Part shown: positions 1 to 7,921 of the stretch, piece by piece
Layout of the letters: every line of letters begins with the position of its first letter
Numbering within the stretch: position 1 is the first letter of the stretch
NCBI RefSeq assembly: GCF_951230135.1
Contig: NZ_CATNVC010000008.1
Coordinates: 46,210-110,209, forward strand
DNA from: Butyricicoccus sp. Marseille-Q5471
Lineage (GTDB): Bacteria > Bacillota > Clostridia > Oscillospirales > Butyricicoccaceae
Direction: 5' to 3'
DNA: 64,000 bases
Notes under the pieces: model-generated
What the model was told of the DNA's origin: nothing
Seen by the model: only the letters and a program-made list of their open reading frames with translations
The model's database searches: none
Translations under genes and position numbers: made by a program

Positions 1-713
1 GTGCTGTGCCGAGCGGAAGCAAAAATACCACCCGAAGCTGACGTCGCGCGGTCGCGGCGGTCATTTCCTCAGACAGACCAAGCGCACGCAGAATGCGGAA
101 TCGGCCCAGGTCCTCCGCGCAGCAAGCGTTCTCCCTGCTTGTCGCCGCGAAGAAGGGCGGCGGGTCGGGTACGCACTGCGCGCCAGATATTGGCAATCAG
201 CATGACGACAAAGCAAAGTCCGAAGACTTGTATGGTAGCCAGTATCGCCTCGGAAGAGAGTGAATACTGCATGTCAATCGGAAGGCGCAGCGCTGCGAGC
301 AGACCGCCAAAAACAAGTGGGCAAAGTAGTGCACCTGCCCCGATTCCCGCAATAAGACAGAACAACAGACAGAGTGTGCTTTCGATGATAAGCATGCCGG
401 CTATGTGACGCTGCTCGAGTCCGAGTATGGTATAAAGCGCAAGTTCCCGGCTGCGGGACTTGATTAAATAGCTGTTGACATACAGCAAAAAGGGAAGAAT
501 CACGATTGGCAGCAAGGAAAACCCAACCCCCATCAGTTGTCGGATATTGTCGCCATCCGGGATATTGCGCCCGAAGGTTTCATTGAGTGTAAACGATGAG
601 ACCAGAAAATACACAAAGACCATGAAGGAGGTGGCAAGCAGAAACGGCAGATATTTGCTGCGATTGCCGCGCAACGACCGCACCGCAAGGCGGGGGATGA
701 GGAAGTTAGGCAA
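1..713 (-). pseudogene. BceB/FtsX-type ABC permease, internally deleted and frameshifted (also cut by window edge)
   Basis: Partner of the ATPase encoded just upstream. Reading begins at a TTG (711-713) that overlaps the ATPase stop and has an AAGGAGG box eight bases before it. About 190 residues match the N-terminal half of BceB/VraG permeases: the LAVRSLRGNRSKYLPFLLA start, four membrane segments and the conserved ending RPAALLRGD. The frame then runs into a stop at 69-71. The expected C-terminal ending of the family (EDLGRFRILRALGLSEE, then a final hydrophobic helix) is present in another frame from about 127 to the window edge. The large extracellular domain and membrane segments 5 to 8 that normally separate these parts are absent. 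I infer a deletion near 120-135 that also shifted the frame. A mis-assembly would look the same. Confidence 0.7.
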
Positions 714-1470
714 GGAGCTCGCCTCCTTGCTGCAGCTGAGTGAGCCGATCTGCCAGAAGCGGATAAAAGGCGGCTCGGGTATGCCCGCCGCGCACGATTT
801 CTGCTGCAATGCGTCCGTCGCGGATGAAGAGCACCCGGGAAGCATGGCTGGCGGCATCCAAACTGTGCGTAACCATGACAATGGTCTGTCCTTCATCATG
901 ATATCCGTCGAGCAGTTGAAGCAGCTGAGTTGCCGAACCCGAATCAAGTGCGCCGGTGGGCTCGTCTGCAAGTAGCAGCATGGGTTTGATGATAAGCGCT
1001 CGAGCAGCGGCGGCGCGCTGCTGCTCGCCGCCTGAAACCTCATAGGGATATTTGTCAAGCAGCGGTGCGATGCCAAGGCGCTCTGCAAGGGGCATCAGCC
1101 GCGCGTGCATTTCTGCACCCGTGCGCCCGGCAAGCACCAGCGGAAACAGAATGTTTTCACGCAGTGTCAGGGTGTCCAGCAGATGACATTCCTGAAAAAT
1201 GAAGCCCAGTCGGTCACGGCGAAAGGCCGAAAGAGCACGGTTAGGAATCGCCGCCATATCTTCGCCGCCGAGCAAAATTCGGCCGTTGGTCGGCCGCTCC
1301 AATGCTGCCAAGAGTGTCAAAAGTGTCGTTTTACCGCTGCCGCTTTCTCCCATGATTGCAACAAATTCACCCTGCGCGACGGCAAGGTCGATGCCTCGCA
1401 GTGCTTGTACACGCTGCTTACCAAACCGCGTGGTATAATCCTTCGTTAGTTCTTCTACTTGCAATAACAT
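706..1470 (-). CDS. ABC transporter ATP-binding protein, BceA/antimicrobial-peptide exporter type
   Basis: Nucleotide-binding subunit of an FtsX-type exporter. The 254-residue product has Walker [10 protein letters not shown], the signature [15 protein letters not shown] and Walker [13 protein letters not shown] followed by the GALDS loop typical of the LolD/BceA group. The start chosen is the ATG at 1468-1470, with GAGGAGG eight bases upstream; an earlier in-frame ATG at 1494 has no comparable site. The gene is divergent from pyrH and overlaps the permease start. BceAB systems usually confer bacitracin or peptide-antibiotic resistance and work with a two-component system, but none is visible here. 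Because the permease looks broken, this ATPase may be non-functional or may serve another permease. Confidence 0.85.
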   Translation of the reverse strand: MLLQVEELTKDYTTRFGKQRVQALRGIDLAVAQGEFVAIMGESGSGKTTLLTLLAALERPTNGRILLGGEDMAAIPNRALSAFRRDRLGFIFQECHLLDTLTLRENILFPLVLAGRTGAEMHARLMPLAERLGIAPLLDKYPYEVSGGEQQRAAAARALIIKPMLLLADEPTGALDSGSATQLLQLLDGYHDEGQTIVMVTHSLDAASHASRVLFIRDGRIAAEIVRGGHTRAAFYPLLADRLTQLQQGGELLA

Positions 1471-1488
1471 TTGGATTGCCTCCTCGTA

Positions 1489-1520
1489 TATCATTGTTCT
1501 ATATCAATGATACAATGATA
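1489..1520. repeat. CAATGATA repeats, candidate operator
   Basis: An inverted pair TATCATTG (1489-1496) and CAATGATA (1505-1512), plus a further direct copy of CAATGATA (1513-1520) on top of the exporter -10 box. The position between promoter and start codon fits a repressor or response-regulator site. The binding protein is unknown. Confidence 0.4.
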
Positions 1521-1543
1521 CAACTGGCAAGGGCAGGTGTCAA
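1515..1543 (-). promoter_or_regulatory. Sigma-A-type promoter of the ABC exporter genes
   Basis: On the minus strand TTGACA (1538-1543) and TATCAT (1515-1520) are 17 bases apart, upstream of the ATPase start at 1470. Confidence 0.6.
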
Positions 1544-1682
1544 GTGTGTTTTGCATAGATTTGAAAAGAGATGCACAGCAAACTGAAACGGTGTAATGTG
1601 GAATCGTTTCCAGACCATATAAAAGGCAGTCCGCATGAGTATGGAAGGTTTGTACAAATTGTAAAAATCACAGCGAAACCCT

Positions 1683-1711
1683 TTGCAAAGTAGGGCCTGA
1701 TAGGGTAGAAT
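1683..1711 (+). promoter_or_regulatory. Promoter of the pyrH operon
   Basis: TTGCAA (1683-1688) and TAGAAT (1706-1711) with a 17-base spacer, 34 bases before the pyrH start. Confidence 0.5.
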
Positions 1712-1744
1712 ATAGGGAGGAATATGTAGATAAGGGAAGTGTGT

Positions 1745-2470
1745 ATGATGGGAACACCCAAGTATAAGCGCGTGCTGATTAAAATCAGCGGCGAGGCCCT
1801 CGCGGGCGATAAGCATTTCGGCCTGAATTTCGATGTCATCGGCCCGGTTTGCGATGTGATTAAAAAGTGTAACGAAGCCGGAACCGAAATCGGCATCGTT
1901 GTTGGCGGCGGTAACTTCTGGCGCGGCGTCAAGGATGGCGGCGGTAAAATGGAGCGTACGCGTGCCGACCATATGGGCATGCTGGCGACCACGATTAATT
2001 CTCTTGCGCTGCAGGATGCGCTTGAACAGCGCGGCGTTCCGGTACGCGTGCAGACCGCGATTGAGATGAACCGCATCGCAGAGCCGTACATCCGACAGAA
2101 GGCAACCCGTCATCTGGAAAAGGGGCGCGTAGTCATTTTTGGCTGCGGCACCGGCAACCCGTTCTTCTCAACCGATACGGCGGCTGTACTGCGCGCGGCT
2201 GAAATCGGTGCGGAGGTCATTCTGCTTGCAAAGAATATTGATGGCGTATATGATTCCGACCCCGCCAAGAACCCCGATGCAAAGAAGTACGACCAGCTCA
2301 CCTATATGGACGTGCTCAATCAGGGACTCGGCGTAATGGATACCACTGCGACTTCGCTGTCTATGGACAATCACATTCCGATTCTGGTATTTGCGCTGTC
2401 CGATCCCGAAAATATTTACCGCGTGATCAACGGCGAAAAAATCGGCACTATCGTACAGGAGGAGAAATAA
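1745..2470 (+). CDS. pyrH: UMP kinase
   Basis: Phosphorylates UMP to UDP with ATP in the cytoplasm, an essential step of pyrimidine nucleotide supply. The protein (about 241 residues, normal for bacterial PyrH) shows the amino-acid-kinase fold signatures [24 protein letters not shown] and the C-terminal ATMDKA-type stretch, here [16 protein letters not shown]. The start is taken at the ATG at 1745, seven bases after TAAGGGA; a second ATG follows immediately, and the upstream GTG at 1739 lies too close to that site. It is the first gene of a tight run with frr, whose start directly follows the pyrH stop. The usual rpsB-tsf genes are not upstream; the divergent exporter is. Confidence 0.95.
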   Translation: MMGTPKYKRVLIKISGEALAGDKHFGLNFDVIGPVCDVIKKCNEAGTEIGIVVGGGNFWRGVKDGGGKMERTRADHMGMLATTINSLALQDALEQRGVPVRVQTAIEMNRIAEPYIRQKATRHLEKGRVVIFGCGTGNPFFSTDTAAVLRAAEIGAEVILLAKNIDGVYDSDPAKNPDAKKYDQLTYMDVLNQGLGVMDTTATSLSMDNHIPILVFALSDPENIYRVINGEKIGTIVQEEK

Positions 2471-3025
2471 ATGAAGGCTCAGCTGACCGCTTATGAAGAT
2501 AAGATGAAGAAAACACTCGACGTACTGGCAAAGGAACTGGCTGCAATCCGTGCAGGACGCGCCAACCCGGCAGTACTGGATAAAATCACCGTGGAGTATT
2601 ACGGTGCGCCGACGCCCCTGAATCAGGTTGCAGCTGTTTCGTCGCCCGATCCGCGCACGCTGTCCATTCAGCCTTGGGACGGTTCGATTCTCAAGGTGAT
2701 TGAGAAGGCGATTCAGACCTCTGATCTGGGCATCAATCCCCAGAATGACGGCAAGCAGATTCGTCTGAGCTTTCCGCCGCTGACCGAGGAACGCCGCAAG
2801 GAACTCATTAAGGGTGTTTCCAAGACGGGTGAGGATGCGAAGGTTGCGCTGCGCAACATTCGTCGTGATGCAATTGACAAGTTTAAGGCATCGCAGAAGA
2901 AAAGCGAGCTGACCGAGGATGAGCTGCACGAGGGTGAAGACAAGATGCAGAAGCTGACTGACAAGTACGTTAAGGAAATTGACGGCTTAGTGGAGAAGAA
3001 GTCCAAGGAACTGTCAGAGGTATAA
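2471..3025 (+). CDS. frr: Ribosome recycling factor
   Basis: Releases ribosomes from mRNA after termination together with EF-G. The 184-residue product has the family's standard length and motifs: [14 protein letters not shown] near residue 30, [12 protein letters not shown], then [31 protein letters not shown], a long helical arm, and a C-terminal helix ending [11 protein letters not shown]. The start codon sits immediately after the pyrH stop with GGAGGAG before it, so the two genes are translated from one message. Confidence 0.96.
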   Translation: MKAQLTAYEDKMKKTLDVLAKELAAIRAGRANPAVLDKITVEYYGAPTPLNQVAAVSSPDPRTLSIQPWDGSILKVIEKAIQTSDLGINPQNDGKQIRLSFPPLTEERRKELIKGVSKTGEDAKVALRNIRRDAIDKFKASQKKSELTEDELHEGEDKMQKLTDKYVKEIDGLVEKKSKELSEV

Positions 3026-3037
3026 TTGATCTATTTG

Positions 3038-3063
3038 GGGGCGGCGGTACGCCGCCCCTTTCT
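3038..3063 (+). terminator. GC-rich hairpin between frr and uppS
   Basis: A perfect nine-base-pair stem GGGGCGGCG / CGCCGCCCC with a GTA loop (3038-3058) followed by TTTCT. The T-run is short, so it may only partly terminate transcription and set pyrH-frr above the downstream lipid genes. Confidence 0.5.
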
Positions 3064-3077
3064 ATGGGGGAAACGCC

Positions 3078-3821
3078 GTGGGGCTTTTTAATCGGAAAAG
3101 AAAAATAGAGACAAATCGTGTTGTGCCGACGCACATTGCGGTTATTATGGATGGAAACGGCCGCTGGGCCAAAAAGCGTGGCCTGCCGCGGCAGGCAGGG
3201 CATAAAGTTGGCGCGGAGACCTTTCGCACGATTGCGACATACTGCAAGGATATTGGCGTAAAATACTTTACGGTATACGCTTTTTCAACGGAGAATTGGA
3301 AGCGCCCCCCGGAAGAGGTCGGGGCATTGATGGAACTGTTTCGCCGTTATTTGAAAGAGGCGGCGGAAACGATGTATGAGCGCGGCGTCGCTGTACGTGT
3401 ACTGGGCGACTTATCGCCGCTACCGCAGGACATTCTTGATTTGATTCGGGAGACCGACCGCATTGCCGATTCTCTCGGCCCGGATGCGGCAACAGCTTCG
3501 CTGTGTATCAATTACGGCGGGCGGGATGAGATCAAAAACGCTGTTCGTGCATTGGCAAAGGAAGTAGAAAGCGGTGAAAAGCGTGCGGCGGATATTACAG
3601 AGGACGATATTGCTCACCACCTGTATACAGCGCATATGCCTGATCCTGATTTAATTATTCGTCCGTCCGGTGAAATTCGCACCTCGAATTTCCTGCTTTG
3701 GCAGAGCGCTTATGCGGAATACTATTTTACGCCCGTGCTCTGGCCCGATTTCAAAACGAGCGATATGGACGCAGCAATTGAAGCATTTAATCAAAGAAAT
3801 AGAAGATTCGGCGGCGTATAA
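3078..3821 (+). CDS. uppS: Undecaprenyl diphosphate synthase
   Basis: A cis-prenyltransferase that extends farnesyl diphosphate with isopentenyl diphosphate to make the lipid carrier for peptidoglycan and teichoic acid synthesis. The 247-residue protein has the family motifs IMDGNGRWAKKRG with the catalytic Asp, YAFSTENWKRP, and near the C-terminus DLIIRPSGEIRTSNFLLWQ. It starts at a GTG at 3078 behind a GGGGGAA stretch. It lies 52 bases after frr and just before cdsA, the usual envelope-lipid grouping. Confidence 0.95.
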   Translation: MGLFNRKRKIETNRVVPTHIAVIMDGNGRWAKKRGLPRQAGHKVGAETFRTIATYCKDIGVKYFTVYAFSTENWKRPPEEVGALMELFRRYLKEAAETMYERGVAVRVLGDLSPLPQDILDLIRETDRIADSLGPDAATASLCINYGGRDEIKNAVRALAKEVESGEKRAADITEDDIAHHLYTAHMPDPDLIIRPSGEIRTSNFLLWQSAYAEYYFTPVLWPDFKTSDMDAAIEAFNQRNRRFGGV

Positions 3822-3844
3822 GACCGCGAAGGGGTACCAAAGAT

Positions 3845-4663
3845 ATGAAAACAAGAGTTCTGTTCGGCGTGGGCGGATTTATTTTCGTGCTGCTTGCGCT
3901 GTATGTGTTTCCGCCTGCCGTGTTGGAGGTAATTATTGCTGCGCTTTGCGTGCTGGCAACTTATGAGGTGCTCGGCTCGACAAGACTGGTGCATAACCGG
4001 TTGCTGCTGCTTCTGTGCGGCGTGTCTTCGTTTGCACTGGCAGCGGCACATTCCTCGCTTGTGCCGTTTGAAATCATCGATGTGGTACAGGTACTCGTCA
4101 TGGTGCTGCTTGTACTCTCCTTTGGTATTCTACTGAAATTTCATGATAGTATGAACGCCTCGGAGATTGCCTGGGGCTTTTTTGGCGGCCTGCTTGTGCC
4201 GTACCTGATGCTGGCACTTCTGCGCATTTTCCAGATGACCTATCATCATGGACCCTTTCTGGTGCTGCTGCCGCTGCTTGCAGCGTGGGGAGCGGATACT
4301 TGCGCCCTATTTGCCGGCCTGTTTTTCGGCAAGCATAAGCTTGCGCCTGTTGTCAGCCCCAAGAAAACGGTTGAGGGTGCGATTGGCGGTATTGTAGGCG
4401 GCGCGCTGCTTGTTATGCTGGGCGCGCTGCTCATGAACCGCTTTCTCAGCCTTAACATGCCGATTTGGGCGGCCGCTGTACTTGGCGGCTTGGGCGCGGT
4501 TATGGGTGTAATCGGAGACCTGTCGTTTTCCATTATTAAGCGTCAAACCGGCATTAAGGACTATGGCAGTATTTTCCCCGGCCACGGCGGCGTGTTGGAT
4601 CGTTTTGACAGTGTGCTGTTCGTTGCGCCGATGGCAGAAATCCTATTTCGAATCATCTGGTGA
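3845..4663 (+). CDS. cdsA: Phosphatidate cytidylyltransferase
   Basis: An integral membrane enzyme that makes CDP-diacylglycerol from CTP and phosphatidic acid. The 272-residue protein has about seven or eight hydrophobic segments and ends with the CDS signature, recognised as GDLSFSIIKRQTGIKD then GSIFPGHGGVLDRFDS, which carries the catalytic aspartates. PKKTVEGAIGG near residue 175 is also typical. It begins 23 bases after uppS and is followed six bases later by dxr. Confidence 0.94.
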   Translation: MKTRVLFGVGGFIFVLLALYVFPPAVLEVIIAALCVLATYEVLGSTRLVHNRLLLLLCGVSSFALAAAHSSLVPFEIIDVVQVLVMVLLVLSFGILLKFHDSMNASEIAWGFFGGLLVPYLMLALLRIFQMTYHHGPFLVLLPLLAAWGADTCALFAGLFFGKHKLAPVVSPKKTVEGAIGGIVGGALLVMLGALLMNRFLSLNMPIWAAAVLGGLGAVMGVIGDLSFSIIKRQTGIKDYGSIFPGHGGVLDRFDSVLFVAPMAEILFRIIW

Positions 4664-4669
4664 GAAAAT

Positions 4670-5803
4670 ATGAAAAAAATTGCAATTTTAGGCTCGACAG
4701 GGTCGATTGGCACACAAACGGTCGATATTTTGCCCTCGATAGAAGCTGAGGTCGTCGCATTGACGACCAATACACGCATAGACTTGTTGGAGAAGCAGGC
4801 GCGTGCACTGCAACCTAAAATGGTCTGCGCTTTTGATGAAACCGCCGCCAAAACGCTGAAAATCGCATTAGCGGATACGGACATTAAGGTCTTGGCCGGC
4901 ATGGAAGGCCTGATCAGCTGCGCTGCGGAATCCGGGGCAGACATCGTCGTAACAGCCGTTGTGGGTATGGTTGGTTTGCTGCCAACGATGGCAGCAATTA
5001 ACGCAGGCAAAGATATTGCATTGGCCAACAAGGAAACACTTGTGTGCGCGGGTGAACTGGTTATGCGCGCCGCACAGGAGAAGCACGTAAAAATCCTGCC
5101 GGTCGACAGCGAACATTCGGCGATTTTTCAGTGTGCGCAGGCGGCGCAGGGCAACCGGCTCGAAAAAATCATTTTGACGGCGTCAGGCGGCCCGTTCTTT
5201 GGCAAGACGGCCGAACAGATGCGTCATGTCAGCCGGGAGCAGGCGCTGGCGCATCCCAATTGGTCGATGGGTGCTAAAATCACCATTGATTCCGCTACGA
5301 TGATGAACAAGGGACTCGAATTTATCGAGGCGATGTGGCTGTATGATATGGCACCCGAGGATATTGAAATCGTCGTGCATCGCGAAAGCATCGTTCATTC
5401 GCTGGTTGAATTTGAGGACGGCGCAGTGCTCGCACAGCTCGGTCTGCCCGACATGCGTCTGCCCATTCAGTATGCGCTGACCTATCCGGCACGCGTTGCC
5501 TGTAAGGTGCCGCGTCTTTCTTTAGCCGAGGTGGGCAAAATGACCTTTTTTGCACCGGATTATGACGCATTCCCCGCACTGTCGCTGGCAAAGCGTGCAG
5601 CGCAGGAAAAAGGAAATATGGGCGCGGTGCTCAATGGTGCGAATGAAGCTGCAGTTGGTTTGTTTTTGAATGACAAAATTGCCTTTGGTGAAATTGCGGA
5701 TCGTGTCGCGCATGCACTTGAAACCGTACCCTATCGCAAGCAAATTACACTGGATGACGTGTTGGAAAGTGACCGTTTGGCGCGTGAAATCGCGCGTTCC
5801 TGA
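4670..5803 (+). CDS. dxr: 1-deoxy-D-xylulose 5-phosphate reductoisomerase
   Basis: Commits deoxyxylulose phosphate to the MEP isoprenoid pathway with NADPH. In the 377-residue protein I see the nucleotide-binding GSTGSIGTQ at the N-terminus, ALANKETLV, the metal-binding PVDSEHSAIFQ, ASGGPF and HPNWSMGAKITIDSATMMNKGLE. Length is normal. With ispG two genes downstream and uppS upstream, the operon joins isoprenoid precursor supply to use of the product in the envelope. Confidence 0.96.
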   Translation: MKKIAILGSTGSIGTQTVDILPSIEAEVVALTTNTRIDLLEKQARALQPKMVCAFDETAAKTLKIALADTDIKVLAGMEGLISCAAESGADIVVTAVVGMVGLLPTMAAINAGKDIALANKETLVCAGELVMRAAQEKHVKILPVDSEHSAIFQCAQAAQGNRLEKIILTASGGPFFGKTAEQMRHVSREQALAHPNWSMGAKITIDSATMMNKGLEFIEAMWLYDMAPEDIEIVVHRESIVHSLVEFEDGAVLAQLGLPDMRLPIQYALTYPARVACKVPRLSLAEVGKMTFFAPDYDAFPALSLAKRAAQEKGNMGAVLNGANEAAVGLFLNDKIAFGEIADRVAHALETVPYRKQITLDDVLESDRLAREIARS

Positions 5804-5821
5804 TTTGAGAGGAGAACCTTT

Positions 5822-6853
5822 TTGCTGCAGATTATCTTAGCCATTCTTGCGTTTGGTGTGCTTGTTGTGGTGCATGAATTCGGCCATTTCATCACGGCGA
5901 AACGCGGCGGTGTGCAGGTCAATGAATTTTGGATCGGCATGGGTCCGGCGATTTATAAGAAGGAGTACCACGGCACGCTTTACTGCCTGCGTCTGCTGCC
6001 GTTCGGCGGTGCTTGCGTGATGGAGGGCGAGGACGGAGAAAGCGAAAGTGAGCACTCCTTTGCGCGGGCAAGTCTGCTGCGCCGAATGCTGATTGTGGTA
6101 GCCGGTGCGCTGATGAATTTTCTGGTCGGTTTTTTGATTGTACTGATATTGGTTGGTACGCAGCAAGGTCCGGTCGGCACGCGCACAATCGAAGGCTTTC
6201 AAGAGGGATTTCGTTATCAGGGCGAAACCATGCTGATGCCTGGTGATACGATTCTGGAGGTCAATGGCTATCATATATTCGTGCGCCAAGACATTAATAT
6301 TGCGCTGGCGCAAACGGCAGCGGACGGTAAGTATGATTTTAAGGTGCGCCGTGACGGCCGCACCGTTCAGCTGACGGATGTGCCGCTGACGCATGATTTT
6401 ACAGATGAAAACGGCAATAAGCTGTTCGGTATCAACTTTACGCTGACCGAACGCACACCGCTCGTTGTGCTCGATCAGTCTGCGCGCGTGTCGGTCAATT
6501 ATGCCCGACTGGTATGGTCGAGCTTGGCGCAGTTGGTTACCGGCAAGGTCGGTGTCGATCAGCTTTCCGGCCCGGTTGGCGTGGCGGAGGTTATGGCCAA
6601 CACTGCTAAGCAATCAATGGCTTCGTTCTTCGATTTGGTTGCATTCATTTCAATCAACCTTGGCGTAATGAATTTGCTGCCGCTGCCGGCACTTGATGGA
6701 GGACGGCTGCTGTTTTTGGTGATTGAGGGGATTCGCCGCAAGCCGGTACCTGCAAAGTATGAAGGGTATGTGCATGCGGCAGGCCTGATGCTGCTGTTGG
6801 CGCTTATGGTTTATGTGACCGGACAGGATATTTTGCGCATTCTCATGAGGTGA
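5822..6853 (+). CDS. rseP: Site-2 intramembrane metalloprotease RseP/RasP
   Basis: Cleaves membrane-bound substrates such as anti-sigma factors and leftover signal peptides. The 343-residue protein opens with a hydrophobic helix carrying the zinc motif HEFGH (residues 18-22), has a central PDZ domain (roughly residues 110-190) and a C-terminal membrane helix with LPALDGGRLLF, the second active-site motif. The start is a TTG at 5822 preceded by GAGAGGAG. Position between dxr and ispG is the common clostridial order. Its last four bases overlap an alternative ispG start. Confidence 0.94.
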   Translation: MLQIILAILAFGVLVVVHEFGHFITAKRGGVQVNEFWIGMGPAIYKKEYHGTLYCLRLLPFGGACVMEGEDGESESEHSFARASLLRRMLIVVAGALMNFLVGFLIVLILVGTQQGPVGTRTIEGFQEGFRYQGETMLMPGDTILEVNGYHIFVRQDINIALAQTAADGKYDFKVRRDGRTVQLTDVPLTHDFTDENGNKLFGINFTLTERTPLVVLDQSARVSVNYARLVWSSLAQLVTGKVGVDQLSGPVGVAEVMANTAKQSMASFFDLVAFISINLGVMNLLPLPALDGGRLLFLVIEGIRRKPVPAKYEGYVHAAGLMLLLALMVYVTGQDILRILMR

Positions 6854-6858
6854 GGAAT

Positions 6859-7905
6859 ATGAAAATCACAAAGCAAATCGACGTTGGCGGCGTCAAAATC
6901 GGCGGGGGTGCCCCTGTTGCCGTGCAGTCAATGACAAATACAGATACGCGTGACGCAAAGGCCACGCTCGGACAAATCGGCCGTTTGGCAGATGCGGGAT
7001 GTCATATCGTCCGCTGTGCTGTGCCGGATATGGAAGCAGCCGAAGCGATGCGTGAAATTTGCAAGGGTTCGCCTATCCCGGTGGTGGCCGATATTCACTT
7101 TGATTATCGTCTTGCTCTGGCGTCAATTGAGGCCGGTGTGCATAAAATTCGCTTAAACCCGGGTAATATCGGTGGAGCAGATCGCGTGCATGCAGTTGTG
7201 CAGGCCGCGAAAGAGCGGGGGCTTCCGATTCGCATCGGTGTCAACTCCGGATCCGTGGAAAAGGAACTGTTAGAACGTTTTAGCGGCCCAACACCGGAAG
7301 CAATGGTAGAAAGTGCGCTGCATCATGTAAAACTGCTTAATGAGTGTTCGTTTGATGACATTTGTATTTCCATCAAATCGTCATCAGTGCCGAGCACCAT
7401 GCAGGCCTATTTACTGGCGCATGAAAAAACTGATTATCCGCTGCACCTTGGCGTGACCGAAGCAGGTACGGAATATATGGGCACGGTTAAGTCTGCTGCC
7501 GGCATCGGTGGTTTGCTTGCGCTCGGCGTAGGTGACACCATCCGTGTTTCGTTGACCGACGACCCGGTGAAGGAAATCTATGCGGCAAACGCGATTTTGA
7601 AGGCGGTTGGTCGCAATGATGACGGCATCAATGTCGTCTCCTGCCCGACCTGCGGCAGAACGCGTATCGATCTGATCGGCATTGCCAAAGAGGTCGAACA
7701 GCGTTGCGCAGCAATCCATGGCAAAAAGCTGAAGGTTGCAGTCATGGGGTGTGCGGTCAACGGGCCGGGTGAAGCGCGTGAAGCTGACTTGGGTATCGCA
7801 GGTGGCGACGGTGTTGGACTGCTGTTCCGCCATGGCCAAATTATTAAAAAGATGCCGCAGGAACAGTTGGTAGACGCGTTGATGGAAGAAATTTTAAAGT
7901 ATTGA
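6859..7905 (+). CDS. ispG: 4-hydroxy-3-methylbut-2-enyl diphosphate synthase
   Basis: An iron-sulfur enzyme of the MEP pathway that converts MEcPP to HMBPP. The 348-residue protein begins with a TIM-barrel half containing VAVQSMTNTDTRD and ends with a reductase-like half holding SCPTCGRTRIDL and MGCAVNGPGEAREADLGIAGG; these supply the [4Fe-4S] cysteines and the ligand glutamate. I prefer the ATG at 6859 with AGGTG six bases upstream; a GTG at 6850 overlapping the rseP stop is possible. Confidence 0.94.
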   Translation: MKITKQIDVGGVKIGGGAPVAVQSMTNTDTRDAKATLGQIGRLADAGCHIVRCAVPDMEAAEAMREICKGSPIPVVADIHFDYRLALASIEAGVHKIRLNPGNIGGADRVHAVVQAAKERGLPIRIGVNSGSVEKELLERFSGPTPEAMVESALHHVKLLNECSFDDICISIKSSSVPSTMQAYLLAHEKTDYPLHLGVTEAGTEYMGTVKSAAGIGGLLALGVGDTIRVSLTDDPVKEIYAANAILKAVGRNDDGINVVSCPTCGRTRIDLIGIAKEVEQRCAAIHGKKLKVAVMGCAVNGPGEAREADLGIAGGDGVGLLFRHGQIIKKMPQEQLVDALMEEILKY

Positions 7906-7921
7906 GGAGTTATTTTCAAAA

